In this document: piece after piece, positions 35,011 through 46,215 of the stretch
Position numbering within the stretch: the stretch's first letter is position 1
Layout of the letters: every line of letters starts with the position of its first letter
From: Linanthus parryae
Taxonomy: Eukaryota > Streptophyta > Magnoliopsida > Ericales > Polemoniaceae
NCBI GenBank assembly: GCA_023055425.1
Contig: JALGPY010000004.1
Span: forward strand, 61,403,718-61,467,717
Length of the DNA: 64,000 bases
Direction of reading: 5' to 3'
Position numbers and translations under genes: made by a program
The notes under the pieces: generated by a model
The model's database searches: none
Seen by the model: the letters and a program-made list of their open reading frames with translations, nothing else
Told to the model about the DNA's origin: nothing

Positions 35011-36520
35011 GCTGTTTTGGGTTCACTGAGTCAACACATCGTTTCTCTGAGACAGAAGTGTTTTGCTTGAATATAAAGTCTGATGAAGTAATATTTAGGA
35101 AGTGGACTAGCTATTGGCATTATCTATCATACCAGTGCTTGTAATATAGTGGAGTAGTAGCTTGTTTCACCAGGAGAATTGGTTAATTTTATGTTTCTTT
35201 GATGCATCTAGATGTAGAATGTTCTAAGAGAACTTGTTGAATGAAGTTACGGTTTTTGGGATTTGTTGGGTTTCTTCTTTTGTGTGCTCAGAGCTGGTTA
35301 TTGGTCTAAGGCCGTTGTATGGATTTCGGGAGTTTCATTGCCTTGTGCAGTTACAGGCTTTTCATTCATCAATCTAGCAATGAGCTTGATAGATTCCTGA
35401 TAGTAGTACTAAAGTTTTTATTCAGGTTCATGTTGGTTTCCCTCTCTCATCTGCTGGCTTAACTAGGTCTTGCCAGAAATAGTAATTCCTATGTTTTGCT
35501 AGGAAGTTCCCATCTTCACTTTTTCCACTCTCGTCACTTTGACCTGGTGATTTGATTAGTAAATTAATGCAACAATGTGACAAAATCTTTTCATGGTGTC
35601 ATCGGGTAAGTTTCACTCTACAACACCATGACGAAGTTACCAAAAAAATGCATTGATTTGGTATCCAAATCTCCGGGTCAAAGTAACATGGTTACCAACT
35701 TACCGGTGAATAAAAGTCAACTTGGAACTTTTTGGCTAAACATAGGAAGTTTTTTCCCCAGCTTCATCTTTGTCTCCTCTCAAGTCTCGCCCACCAACTT
35801 CTATTTACTCTCTTGATCCTTGTCATGTATACGTAATTCACTAACTTTTTCATGATATTGTAGGATCAATTTAGGTTCAGAACATAAGTTATCGTATCAT
35901 TTTGTTAAACGGTATCTAAGTCCAGTCTTTCCAACAAATAAATGACAATTTCATAATAGTTATCTTACGATTCAAATTCATCATCTGCACTAACATTATA
36001 TTTTGCTAATAAAGCTAGCCAAAAAAAGAAAAATCAAGAAATTTCCATGTTATCTCAGAGTAAAACCACCTGCTAAATATGCATGAAAATGCAGATATAA
36101 ACTAGGACGGAATAAGTAACTTACAAAGAGCCAAGAGTCCAAGAGGTATCTTGTTCATTGAATATTTGCCTCTGTAGTGGTTCATTTTCTGTTTTTTACC
36201 TTGGCCAAATTTGAGTCCAAGCTCAAGCCTGGACATTGGGTTCCTCGCTGGGATCGAGGGCCTTGGATGATATTTGTATGAGAACCAACAGCAAATTGCT
36301 CACAGGACTTGAAACAACAGAAAAATAGTTGTGGCAAGTCCCAAGAAGTATAAGCAGCAAGCAACAGGCGGATAAACACGCGAAAAAATTCCCCCGGAAA
36401 CCCTTTTACCAGAGAAAAAACGGACAAATTCATTTCACGCATTCATGTAGAAGAATGAACAATATTTGAGTATTGAAGTCTAATTGTAATGAATCTACCC
36501 AACCACTAGTTCAAATCTTT
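35011..36520. other. RPA1 3' region and intergenic space to GDPD
   Basis: RPA1 and GDPD converge here. The first 230 bases after the RPA1 stop probably hold its 3' untranslated region. A degraded Stowaway-like sequence lies at about 35510-35735. No gene was found. Confidence 0.5.
35510..35735. repeat. Degraded Stowaway-like MITE
   Basis: The internal sequence (CACTTTGACCTGGTGATTTG, GGGTCAAAGTAACATGGTTAC, AAAAGTCAA) matches the MITE copies at 36936, 44736 and 49064, but the terminal repeats are eroded. Confidence 0.6.
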
Positions 36521-39500
36521 CTAGTTTCTACTATACTCAGAGATCAACAATGCAATCTTCTTCAAAAGTGAAGACATGTCTTTCTTCTTTGAGGGGGAAG
36601 GCGAGCTCCATTCCTGAAACTTATGAAGGCTGCCGGCAAAGTCTGTGAAGAGTCCATCCACACCTATCTTGTTTATCCAGTAATCGTATTCAGCATACTC
36701 GTCTTGATGGAAATCCATGTGCAAGAACTGGTTCTCATTCCTGTAAGTGTACGGATGTACCTGAAACAATAATAACCACATCAACCAAACAGCTTGTCAA
36801 GCCACTCCGTAACATAAGAGATCATGAGAGGCAAATGGGTTCTAGCTCGGAGGAAGAGCATTTGCGGCCATCTCAAGTTTGAACCCTGTAGTTGCAGGAT
36901 AGATTATGAATTTCTTGTAATGATGCTCTAATGTACTACCTCTGTTTCTTCTCTTTCAGCTTACTTCACTCACTCTGACCGATTAACAAAAGAACACATG
37001 AATTTGGTAATCTTTGCACGATTTTGTAGAGTAAACTTTACTCTACGATACTACGGAAAACTTGCCGAAAAAATTACATCGTTTTGCTGTCCAAATCCCC
37101 GAGTCAAAGTGAACCAAGTTACGAGTAAAAAAGTCAAACGGAGTTGAAAGAGAAGAAACGGAGGTTGTACATGGCAAAAAAATAAAATAAAAATAAAATA
37201 AAATAAAAATGCGAGAACAAGATGCAGTAAGAATCAGATTTGCTACTTCACTAGATGAAACTAAGAGAGCATACACACCTGTAGGTCGCGGACATGTGCT
37301 CTAGCGACGAGATCAGTTGGCACTTGAATATAATTGTTCACTACTGGAACCACCGTATCCTTCCAAGGTCCAATGCCTACTACATACTCCTTGATGTAGT
37401 CAAGGTAAGCATCCGAAGTGATTTCCCAATATGACTGCATCAAGCACCAACTGTGTCAAACAGCATTCGTGACTTAAAAAAAATTATAATTTGCTCATTT
37501 TACCTAGAACTTATTTTAGAGATTTTTTTGATCTTTTTTAAAGCCAATTTTTTTTTTTTCTAAATTCAACTTTCCTAACTTTGTACTCCTAAAGTCTACA
37601 ATTTGAGGAGATAAAATAGAAGAAAAGTAGCAAGTAGCAACTAAAACTTTTTAGAAAATTTAACAAATTCCAGATCAGCAATTTTTTATTATATTTTTCT
37701 AAAAAATAGATAAAAAGTCACTTAAAATTAGATAAAGAATGCGGACCCTAAATATATCGCATAAAAAAATATAATAGTTACTCGTCGTGGAAGATGCATA
37801 TAAATATCTGACTGGATAGAGTAATATTCAAGGTCACAGCTCAAACTGAGCATACCTGGTTTGTGTCCTGGGTTGGTATCGTAAAGTCATCAATCAAGAA
37901 GATTTTCGGCAGATCCGTGAGGTTCGAGATGTAAACAAGTGATGTTGGGGCAAAGGACTGAATAAATGCCGGCTGTTTCAGCCAATCTTCTGACAGATAT
38001 GAACCTTTGTAACCATACTTCTTAAGTGTCTCCACAAACCTATCCTCGAACTTCTTTCCGTCGGCCCATTTCACCTATTATAAAGAAGCATAAAAAGGTA
38101 AATTTCCTTACAGACACGATACGATTCAGTATACACCAAATGAAGGCGTACTTACATGTTGGTTGATCAATACAGGGTTTTTGATTTCTGGATAAATTCC
38201 AACAACTCTTGATGCATCGAGAGCAATCGAGATGAACTCATCGAATGTGATGATTGAGAACTTTCCTGTGTTTTAAAATAAGTGACTTCAGAAAAGAAAA
38301 TTCTGAAAGACCAGCAACAAATAAAAAATAAATAAAATCAAGTGGTTACATGCAGCTTTATCCTCTAAACTATATCGAATTCGCCAATAAACACTAGATC
38401 AATACAATTCGCTCCTCTTAATTGCTGATATCATTGATATTCAGTGTACCAATACAATTCACTCCTCTTAATTGCTTGTGTTGTGTTTGCTTGTTAGATT
38501 CAGTTTCTGTTCGGATTTTAGGGTTGTTTTTTTCTTTGTTGTTTAGATTAAATCTGGGCTTTTGGGCTTTAATTGTATTTGGGATTTGTGGGTAAGGTAT
38601 ATGTCCCCCCACTTGTTCTTATGGGTTGGAAGCCCAACTTTTAATGGATGCCGGGTTTATGCCGCCCTACCTAAAAGGTAGGTTCCTTAAAAAAACAAAA
38701 CAAAGTGGTTTTAAGAATTCCCGTGTAATAGACATTCATAAACTACAATCTCATTTTGTCACACTGACTCATTTAGAAGACCATTCACGACAAGGTAGCC
38801 TTCCTTGAAATTAACTCCAGCTATGACATTTTTCAATATATGGTGATAATCTTCTTGCACACATCAAATTGATTGCACAAGTTGTATTAAAAAACGGAAC
38901 AAAGCTCTTGATTTGCTATTATATTAATAGTTTCCTAGTCTTCCTTGAACTGCTCTAACAAGCTTCATAAGCCAACTATAGTTTAAGCTTTAGAAAAATT
39001 CAAAGAAATCCTCTGCAAAGATCTCCCTCAGCAAAATCTGTTTAAGAATTATGCTTCTTGTGTCTATGCTGAGAAGTGAGACGATTCGTGGTGACCTTTT
39101 CAAATGCGAAATCGAACACTCATCCATAATTCCGAAATGGACAAGTACCCTAAATAGGCATTGTTCAGAGAGGCAAAACCCATATCAGTGATGACTATGC
39201 ATTAGGAGGACTAATATCTGGTTGTCAGCTTGGGGGACACCGACTGGTGCGAACCCTAAAAACAACCACTCAAATTCCACAAGCCGTTTTCAACATAATT
39301 TCTAACAGAGACCATGTTGGTTCTTTCCCATTTTCCAGTCCAGAGTTATGGTAAAGTTAGGTATGTCTTGTCTTGTTGGCTCTCTTAAGGTTCTTTTGGA
39401 ACCCCCCATCTCTTCCCACCTCAGTCCAGTAATTCCCTCTCACACAGTATCAGGGAGATGCTCCTAGATTTTTAAACTTATCATTTCTAGCTATAACATC

Positions 39501-42188
39501 CATCCATCCCAAAGTTCAACAATACTAATATAGAGGTTTCTATTGCATTGTGATTTAGAAACTTTGAAAGCAGAACTGGAAACAATCTCATTAGATAGAA
39601 TGATTGCTTTCACGATGACTTATGTCGGAAATTCCAAATGTGAGCTTACCATTATATTGTTGGTCTCGGAAAATGTACCTCTGTTTCAATCGCAATGACT
39701 TCAGTTCTTGTAGTGTGAAGTCAACTGCAGGAGTAAAAAAAAAGTTAAACAAAAAGTTGAATTTCAATGAATGTTCATTTCTTCGCAGCATGATGTAAAA
39801 ATGCAACATCACATTGATAGCATACAAGTGAAGGAAATTACCAGTGAAAAAACCAGTTGTGTTCACCCCCTGGACATCATAGGTCCTCTTACGATCAGCA
39901 AACTCTGGATGTTGAGCGACATCTGTTGTATCATCAAGGGTAACATCATGGAAGCATATGAGAACTCCATCTTTGGACGCCAGGATATCAGTCTCTATGA
40001 AGTCAGCCCCCTCTTCAATGGCTTTCTGCAAGAAAAGAAAACCATTTCTTTGTTAAGACAGCAGTCATAAAAACATGTTATTCATAAAACGAACAAGTGA
40101 AGCCCACAGTCTAACCATGTAAGCAGCAGCAGTTTCTTCTGGGATCTCTCCGTTTGAACCACGATGTGCGACATTGTATGGACGGAAAGTTTGCAGAGGA
40201 TGTCTGGCTTTGTTCACAGATTTACTAGGAAGTGGATAGAAAGGTCTCGCAGCACAGTCAACAACGAGCAACAGCAGAATAAAGGGAACAACACCTGCCG
40301 AGTAGTTAACTAGAAACAGAAGTGTGTTGGTTAGCTTCATAAAAGCATAAGCATAGTACAAGTCTGGAATCACTCACAGTTTCACAGATTGTAAAAAACA
40401 AACTTTCTAATGAATTAACAATTTCGGTTTAGGCAAATGGGGTGCTGGCTCAGCTGTAGAGCATTCAAAGCCCTCTGCGTGAGGAAGTCCAGGGTTCAAC
40501 CCATGCTAGATGTAGACCATTAATGATGCAAATCCCTCTGTGAATCTTAAATGGAACAAAAATAATACGAATCCCGATTTAAGAGGCTGAATCTTACGAT
40601 TTAGCCCAGTTCATGCCATTCATCGTCGATTGGGATGGGCCTTACTTAAGTTAGAGTCAGTCTACAAAGTCATACTTCTCCTATTTCTGTCTGTTTTGCT
40701 ACACAGAGTCTTACTTCGCCTAATTATGTCTTTTCGTACTTCGCCTAATTATGTCTTTTTGCTACACATGTTTGATTCACAATAACTAGCACAGCTTTTT
40801 CAAGGCCAAGACTAGTAGTTCCCGTATTATTTTCCATTATATTGTTATGTTTCATACCTCAACATCATACCTTCTTTATTTCACCCTTTCATCTTTTGGA
40901 CTGCACATGCTTTTAGATTTAAGGATAGGTAATTCCAAATACTTCGGACGATTTGAACTGAATCTTTACGATTCACGACCCCGATTCGGTTCGTAATTCA
41001 TTAAAGTGGAATTTTGATTCATGATCTGAATCTCAATTTCAGAGCTATGATCTTAAGAAGATTTGAACCGAATCTTTACGATTCACAACACCATTCAATT
41101 CAGAAAGTGGAATTTCGATTCAATCCGCGAACTATGATCTTAAGAAGATTTGAACTGAATCTTTACAGTTCACAACTCCATTCGATTCAGAAAGTGGAAT
41201 TTCGATTTGATCCGCAAAATATGATCTTAAGAAGATTTGAACCCAATCTTTATGATTCACAACTCCATTCAATTCAGTAAAGTGGAATTTTGATTCATGA
41301 TCTGAATCTCAATTTGACAACTATGATGTAGACTAGATCAGGGTTTATGAATGATCATCCATGTATATGCAAAAAAAAAAAAAAAAAAAAGGATTTAGAA
41401 TATAAAGTAACTGTATTGCCTCAAATATAGGAGAATAGTTTGAGGTGGTTTGGTGATGTGTGATTAGTCCATCGGATGCCCCCAATTGGGAGAAGTGACC
41501 GTTTAGTCGAGGGTTGTAGATGAGGGATAGGGAAACCAATCTGAACATGGACAAGACTTTTTCTTTTTTCTTTTTGAGAAATAACATAGGCATAAACCCA
41601 AGGAAATAAATGAGTTTGTGCAGACGCCAATGGAACCGATGCTTGATCGATCCATGTAGCTCACAGGGCACAAGGCACAGACATATATAATGATCTTGGA
41701 TCAAAGAGTTAGAACAATTCAACAGCTTCCCAGTATCTATTTTAGCATCTACTCTAATTTTTCATATATATAGGCTTTTTTGTTGGGGGTGGGAGGGGGC
41801 TAATACCGGAAATGGAACTGTTGAGCCCAGCAGCAAAACCTTGTCATGATCAGTCGAATTCCTAACAAAAAGGCCTAATACAGAAATCAGAATAGTCTCT
41901 CTATAATTGTTTGCTCAGAGGAAAAAGTGTAATATAGAATGCCCTAACCCCCCCAAAAAGGAAAGCCCTTGTTTAGGCAGTATAACTCCAGGTCAAAATG
42001 GGGCACAGAAAACAGATAAAAGTGATACAAAAGGAAAAAATAAGTACATACTTGGATCAAAGCAGAGGCTGAATACAAAAACCCAGTAAGCAGAAATTGA
42101 TCATTTACAAACAGCGACGAACGTGAATGTGAAGAGAAATAATGAAATCGGAGGAGATTGGGTGTGAAATCGTACCTAATGCAGCCAT
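36521..42188 (-). CDS. GDPD6: Glycerophosphodiester phosphodiesterase, GDPD5/6-type, 8 exons
   Basis: Minus-strand exons: 42188-42176, 40309-40116, 40025-39842, 39724-39650, 38265-38156, 38074-37856, 37434-37279 and 36760-36521. They total 1191 bases, 396 residues, with every GT-AG junction in frame. Residues 1-25 form a hydrophobic signal peptide, so the product enters the secretory path. The GDPD catalytic set is present: His53-Arg54 in NVAHRGSNGE, Glu80 and Asp82 in IETD, and His95 in CFHDVTLDD. The family hydrolyses glycerophosphodiesters to glycerol-3-phosphate and an alcohol, and plant members are often induced by phosphate shortage. Length and sequence fit Arabidopsis GDPD5 and GDPD6; the RPA70B neighbour favours GDPD6. 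The first exon is only 13 coding bases and is separated by a 1.87-kb intron, so that start is the least certain part. Introns hold a MITE, a SINE-like sequence and tandem repeats. Confidence 0.93.
36936..37167. mobile_element. Stowaway-like MITE in GDPD intron 7
   Basis: Inverted repeats CTACCTCTGTTTCTTCTCTTTC and the complement of GAAAGAGAAGAAACGGAGGTTG are flanked by TA on both sides (36934-36935, 37168-37169). The length is 232 bp. The TA duplication and the CTCCGTTTC core fit Tc1/Mariner-derived Stowaway elements. Confidence 0.85.
38266..39649 (-). other. GDPD intron 4 with a local direct repeat
   Basis: The 1384-bp intron contains a near-perfect 27-base direct repeat (38400-38426, 38451-38477), then a stretch with T-rich, GGG-rich words ending in an A-rich run (38690-38706). 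This could be the 3' end of an old LINE-type insertion. No coding content is supported. Confidence 0.5.
40438..40560 (+). mobile_element. tRNA-derived SINE-like sequence in GDPD intron 1
   Basis: An internal RNA polymerase III promoter is visible: A box TGGCTCAGCTGTAGAGC (40446-40462) and B box GGGTTCAACCC (40492-40502), 30 bases apart as in tRNA genes. The region between does not fold as a valid tRNA with an anticodon arm, and non-tRNA sequence follows, so a SINE head is the best reading. The 3' end and target duplications are unclear. Confidence 0.65.
40940..41300. repeat. Tandem repeat, 87-bp unit, in GDPD intron 1
   Basis: The word ATGATCTTAAGAAGATTTGA recurs at 41047, 41134 and 41221, exactly 87 bases apart, with a more diverged fourth unit around 40945. 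The flanking TGATTCATGATCTGAATCTC occurs on both sides (41011, 41290). An 88-codon frame across the array encodes the repeat but lies in an intron. Confidence 0.88.
41371..41390. repeat. Poly(A) tract of 20
   Basis: Twenty consecutive A on the plus strand, inside GDPD intron 1. It could be the tail of an old retroposed sequence ending here, but no body is recognised. Confidence 0.85.
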
Positions 42189-42612
42189 GGCGTCCGTACC
42201 CTTCACTCGTCTGATCGGTCGCCGATTTGGTTTCGTCCCTTCCGGCGTACTGGGGTTTTGTTGGGTCGCTCCCTCTCTCTCGCTCGCTTAAATGTATGTC
42301 AATACACGTCTCTTCTCTCTGTGGGTCTTCTCTATTCGTCTCCTTAAATGTTTGAGTCAGTTCAGTGTAGGGGGATTTATATCCTATAGTGGTGGGGGTT
42401 GGCCAGATTCTTTGCCGTGGATGATTACTAGTATTCCAAAAGCATATTCCGATTTATGGATGATGATGATAAGGTCTTTGACTGCGAAACGTTCGGGTCC
42501 GTGAAACTTTTCCGCCAGGGGATTTGATTGGTTTGTTTATTTGGGAAGTAGGAGCGGAGTGGTGAGCTAAATCCAGGATATAATTGTTTCCTTTTTTGGT
42601 TGTATAATGTTT
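42189..42612 (-). promoter_or_regulatory. GDPD upstream region
   Basis: This 424-bp stretch between the GDPD start codon and the Mutator-like element must hold the core promoter. A CT/GA-rich tract lies at about 42268-42330. No clear TATA box was seen. I found no convincing P1BS site (GNATATNC) by eye. Confidence 0.4.
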
Positions 42613-44090
42613 GGGTAAAAGACAAAAACCACCCCTTGAGTATGGGGTATATACAAAAAAACGCCTCGTGTTCGGGGATATACAAAAACCACCCCTACAG
42701 TGGACGGCAGTTAGACAATCACCACCCCTCTGTTAATGTCTGTCAGTTGGGGGGGTGCAATTTGACCTTTTTATGACCATTTTGCCCCTCATTGTGTTTT
42801 TGTGTTTAATTTGTTGATGTTCTTGACCTTATTTGGTGTTCTTGGTTTTCTTCTTCACCACCACCGGCAAAACACCACAACCCACCATCTAAATCACCAT
42901 CTTCACCACCTGCTTCCATCATCAATAACCAAAACTCAAAAATTATGGATCTTGAAACAAATCCAAAATTGATTAATGAAATGAAATCAAACGGTTTGCT
43001 TGTTCTGAACTTGGAAACAGGAAAGTGAAATTAGCAAAATCCACAGTGCTTCATCATATACGGTTCAATCTCCATCAGCAGTATCTTATTTGATATTTTG
43101 ATACAAGCAGATTCATATCGTGGCACATGATACAAGACAATTACAACAACAAGAGCGAAGAAGAAAGATCGCCAAACACCAAAGGTAATACTATTCAGAT
43201 GATTCACTCACCTCATTACCAAATAATCCCCTATTCAAAATCCAATCTTGAATCAATTTCTGAGAATTCACAGGTTGGTCAGTAGGCACAAGATGTCCAG
43301 CTCCTAAAACCACAACATGACTCAGACTCCGCATACTCAGCAAGCAATTCATTCACTCTCCAAACCTTCCTCTCAGCTTCCAAACACTTCCCTATCCCTT
43401 CCCATCTCATCGTCTTCATCCATGCCTCTATTGACACCACGCCATCTCTCATATCAGCATCCCTTGATAAAACAACACCTTACTATTCTTCACCAGCTTC
43501 CGAAATCGGCCAAGTTTTCAACTCTCTGCAAAAAAAAGTGAATCTTGAAACAGATCCGAAATCGGGACCGGAGATATCCACAGAGACTATGGGTGAGGAA
43601 GCACGAATCGAAGAAAGGGGAGGGTCGAGGAAGACCCAGATTGAAGTTGTCGGCGTCCCTGTCCGTCGCCGCCATCGCCGTCGCCGTCCTCTCTATCGAT
43701 GTTGTCCTCTGTCTCCGTCGCCGTCATCTCTGTCGGCCAGCGTCCCTGTCCGTCGCCGCCGCCGTCGTCGTCGTCTTTTTTCTGTAGTCGTCGTCATTGG
43801 TTGTGATGGGAGAGACCGAGAGAGGATGAAGAGGAATCAGGTTGTGAGGAGAGAGAGGGGAGAGAAGATTAGAAGAGATGTGGATGAGAAAATGAAAGGA
43901 TAAGGTGAAGGAAAAGATTTTTATAGTTGGGTATATTTTTCTCATTTGAGGGTAAAATCGTATTTTTAAGTTTTTCGTTACTTGCCGTTAGCAGCCGTCC
44001 ACTGGTAAGGGTGGTTTTTGTATATCCCCGAACACGAGGGGTTTTTTTGTATATACCCCATACTCAAGGGGTGGTTTTTGTCTTTTACCC
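42613..44090. mobile_element. Mutator-like Pack-MULE with 9-bp target duplication ATAATGTTT
   Basis: Long inverted repeats of about 105 bp start GGGTAAAAGACAAAAACC at each end (42613 and 44090) and are nearly identical. They are flanked by perfect 9-bp direct repeats ATAATGTTT at 42604-42612 and 44091-44099. Long inverted repeats plus a 9-bp duplication are diagnostic of Mutator-like elements. The 1478-bp element has no transposase. It holds a host gene fragment (43210-43512) and a CG-rich, arginine-codon-rich stretch (43640-43790). It sits 425 bp upstream of the GDPD start. Confidence 0.92.
43210..43512 (-). pseudogene. Captured serine carboxypeptidase-like fragment (SCPL50-like C-terminus)
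   Basis: On the minus strand, three overlapping frames carry consecutive pieces of a plant serine carboxypeptidase-like C-terminus. They are SKVLFYQGML, then MRDGVVSIEAWMKTMRWEG and AERKVWRVNELL, then SLSHVVVLGAGHLVPTDQ with a tail ending in DWILNRGLFGN. GAGHLVPTDQP contains the catalytic histidine of the Ser-Asp-His triad, and SCPL50-type proteins end in the same way. At least two frameshifts separate the pieces, and the catalytic serine half is absent. A GTGAGT follows the GLFGNE piece. The fragment has no introns over its visible length. It cannot be an active peptidase. Confidence 0.8.
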
Positions 44091-44140
44091 ATAATGTTTT
44101 TGATCATTCATGATTGGGGGGTGGCCACATGAATGAATGC

Positions 44141-44683
44141 TAGGACTGCAACTCGGGCGGGCTGGACGGGTTGGCACCCCTGTCCAAGCCCGAGCCCGAG
44201 TTCAGTCGTGGCTGCCCAAGCCCAACCCGACCCGAGTTAAGAGCATCGTCAACCCGTCCGAACCCAAATTCGTATAAATCAATTCGGGTTCGGGTTGAAT
44301 TCAGGTCAGGACATTAAACTCAATATCTTCTTAAAAACATAAGAGAATAATTAATTATTGGCGAAAAAATAAATCAACTAGTTGAAGAACAAAACAATGA
44401 TTAAAAACATCGCTAACACATGAAAGAAAAGTAGCATATTCATGTTAGATATGCTACATAATTCTTTCAAAATATAATATTTATAAGTAGTGGTCATACA
44501 AATCGGGCAATTCGGGTTAGCCCGTCGTTCGATATTTGTGCCCAAGCCCGACCCTAATTGCAATTCGGACTGAGAATTCCTGTCCAAGCCCGTCCAAATT
44601 ACCAAAACTATGTGTCCGGGCCCTATTTAAGTTCGGGCTGGGCTCGGGTTGGTCGGGTTTAACCCACCCAAGTTGCACCCCTA
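44141..44683. mobile_element. hAT MITE, 8-bp target duplication ATGAATGC
   Basis: Inverted repeats TAGGACTGCAACTCGGGCGG and the complement of CACCCAAGTTGCACCCCTA bound 543 bp. Perfect ATGAATGC copies flank it (44133-44140, 44684-44691). Subterminal CCCGA/TCGGG motifs are abundant, and there is no coding capacity. Confidence 0.9.
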
Positions 44684-44735
44684 ATGAATGCTCGATGGCT
44701 CACGGAACAAGAAAAATAAATTCAACGCTTCCTTG

Positions 44736-45000
44736 CTACCACTCCGTTTCTTCTCTTCCTTACCCCTTTTGACTTGTATCATTATTTATTGGGTCACTTT
44801 GACCTAGTGATTTGGATAGGAAGACAAAGTAATTTTTTGACAATTTTTTCACAGTGTTGTAGAATAAGTGTTGCTCTACAATGTCATGAAAAAATTATTA
44901 AAAAATTATATCATTTTGCCATCCAAATTGTCGGGTCAAAGTGACCCAACTACGACTGAAAAAGTCAAAAGGAATAGGAAGAGAAGAAACGGAATGGTAG
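44736..45000. mobile_element. Stowaway-like MITE
   Basis: Inverted repeats CTACCACTCCGTTTCTTCTC and the complement of GAGAAGAAACGGAATGGTAG bound 265 bp. Internal words match the other copies. The flanking dinucleotides are TG and CA rather than TA, probably mutated. Confidence 0.78.
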
Positions 45001-45600
45001 CAGAAATGGAAGTTATAACCGGATCGGGCTATATCTCAATAATAAGATTATTATCAAGCGTGGATAAAATTCGATAAGTCCAACCATAGATCAGAGTCAG
45101 AAATGACTTTACTTGTTTCCTCACTGAATTTGATTATCAAGCCCATCGTAATATACTTCGATACATTTTATTTCTTTCTCTTTTTTCTAATTTCTTTCTC
45201 TTTTTTAAGGCATGTAAGAGGCATGTTTCATTCTTAACTAACTAGTTGGCATAGACTAACAAGTGTGTTTTCCAATTTAATATTGTGCTAATCAATTGTT
45301 CATGTACAATACTTAATAGTCTAAACTTACTAAAAAAAATTTAATCAAAACATCAACCAACATTAGTTGAGTAGACATACGCCTTCTTATGCCTAGCTCC
45401 AAACTTGTGTACAAATCGTTAGTGGTCTCTCTTGATAGGTGGTCCGCATTTTCCTTCGTAAGCTCATATCATATGTATAAGGTCTATCATAATTCTTACA
45501 TTGGGATAACTTCTCTCTTAAAATTTTATATCTAAAAAAAGTATTAATAAAGAGTCTAGATTCTCTATAATACTTTTCTTATAGCACTTTAGTAATATTT
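45001..45600. other. AT-rich intergenic, nothing recognised
   Basis: No gene, RNA or defined repeat was found between the MITE and the foldback element. Confidence 0.45.
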
Positions 45601-45785
45601 TTGTTACGATCGCGAAACATCATCACGGAGAAATCCAACGGATTTGAATTCACCGTTGATTTGCAAATCATACAAAAAAAATCAACTATGGTAATGGAGT
45701 TGTCCTTGAAACACATGATTTGCAAATCAACGGTGAGTTCAAATCCGTTAAATTTCTCCGTGATGATGTGTCGCGACCGTTACAA
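45601..45785. repeat. Foldback (inverted repeat) element
   Basis: Two arms of 71 bases (45601-45671 and 45715-45785) are inverted copies with only a few mismatches, separated by a 43-base A- and G-rich loop. Conserved words in both arms are CATCATCACGGAGAAAT and CACCGTTGATTTGCAAATCAT. Flanking duplications are not obvious. A transcript would form a long hairpin. Confidence 0.88.
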
Positions 45786-46215
45786 GGCGGTATTATCTCT
45801 CACTCCATTGTAAGCGTAGCTGGTATTTATTCATCTATGTCCTTAATAAAATTATATTAATCTAATCCCGAATTACGAGTAATATTGAGAAACTAATTAT
45901 ATCATTTAACTTCTTTTAATATGTGATAGTCATATGGTTCATCATGATAATGATTGTAAGTAAATTAATAATATAATATATGGCGTAGGCTAATATATAA
46001 TAAATGTGCTAAACACGTTTGATACTCTCACGAAGATAACATATCATCTATCATCAATGATAAAATAAATACAGTTGAGTAATGTTCAACCTTCATATCT
46101 CATGTATTAAAAATAAATATGATTTGGATCACAAAAAATAACTTGATGCATATTAAATCAGATCATTGATATATGTGTAAAAAAATGTAAGGAGATTAGG
46201 AGCATCACATACATT
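45786..46215. other. AT-rich intergenic, nothing recognised
   Basis: Strongly AT-rich, with no supported feature. Confidence 0.45.

Noticed and set aside
40441..40510. Possible tRNA gene
   Set aside because: A and B boxes fit, but the anticodon arm and acceptor pairing do not; a SINE-like head is more likely.
41014..41280. 88-codon frame with three near-identical repeats, looking like a repeat protein
   Set aside because: It lies in GDPD intron 1 and simply translates the 87-bp tandem array, whose unit is a multiple of three.
40940..41300. CRISPR-like repeat array
   Set aside because: Units are contiguous 87-bp repeats without unique spacers, in a plant intron.
43538..43903. 121-codon arginine-rich frame
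   Set aside because: It translates CG-rich sequence inside the Pack-MULE; other frames there are equally open and no family is recognised.
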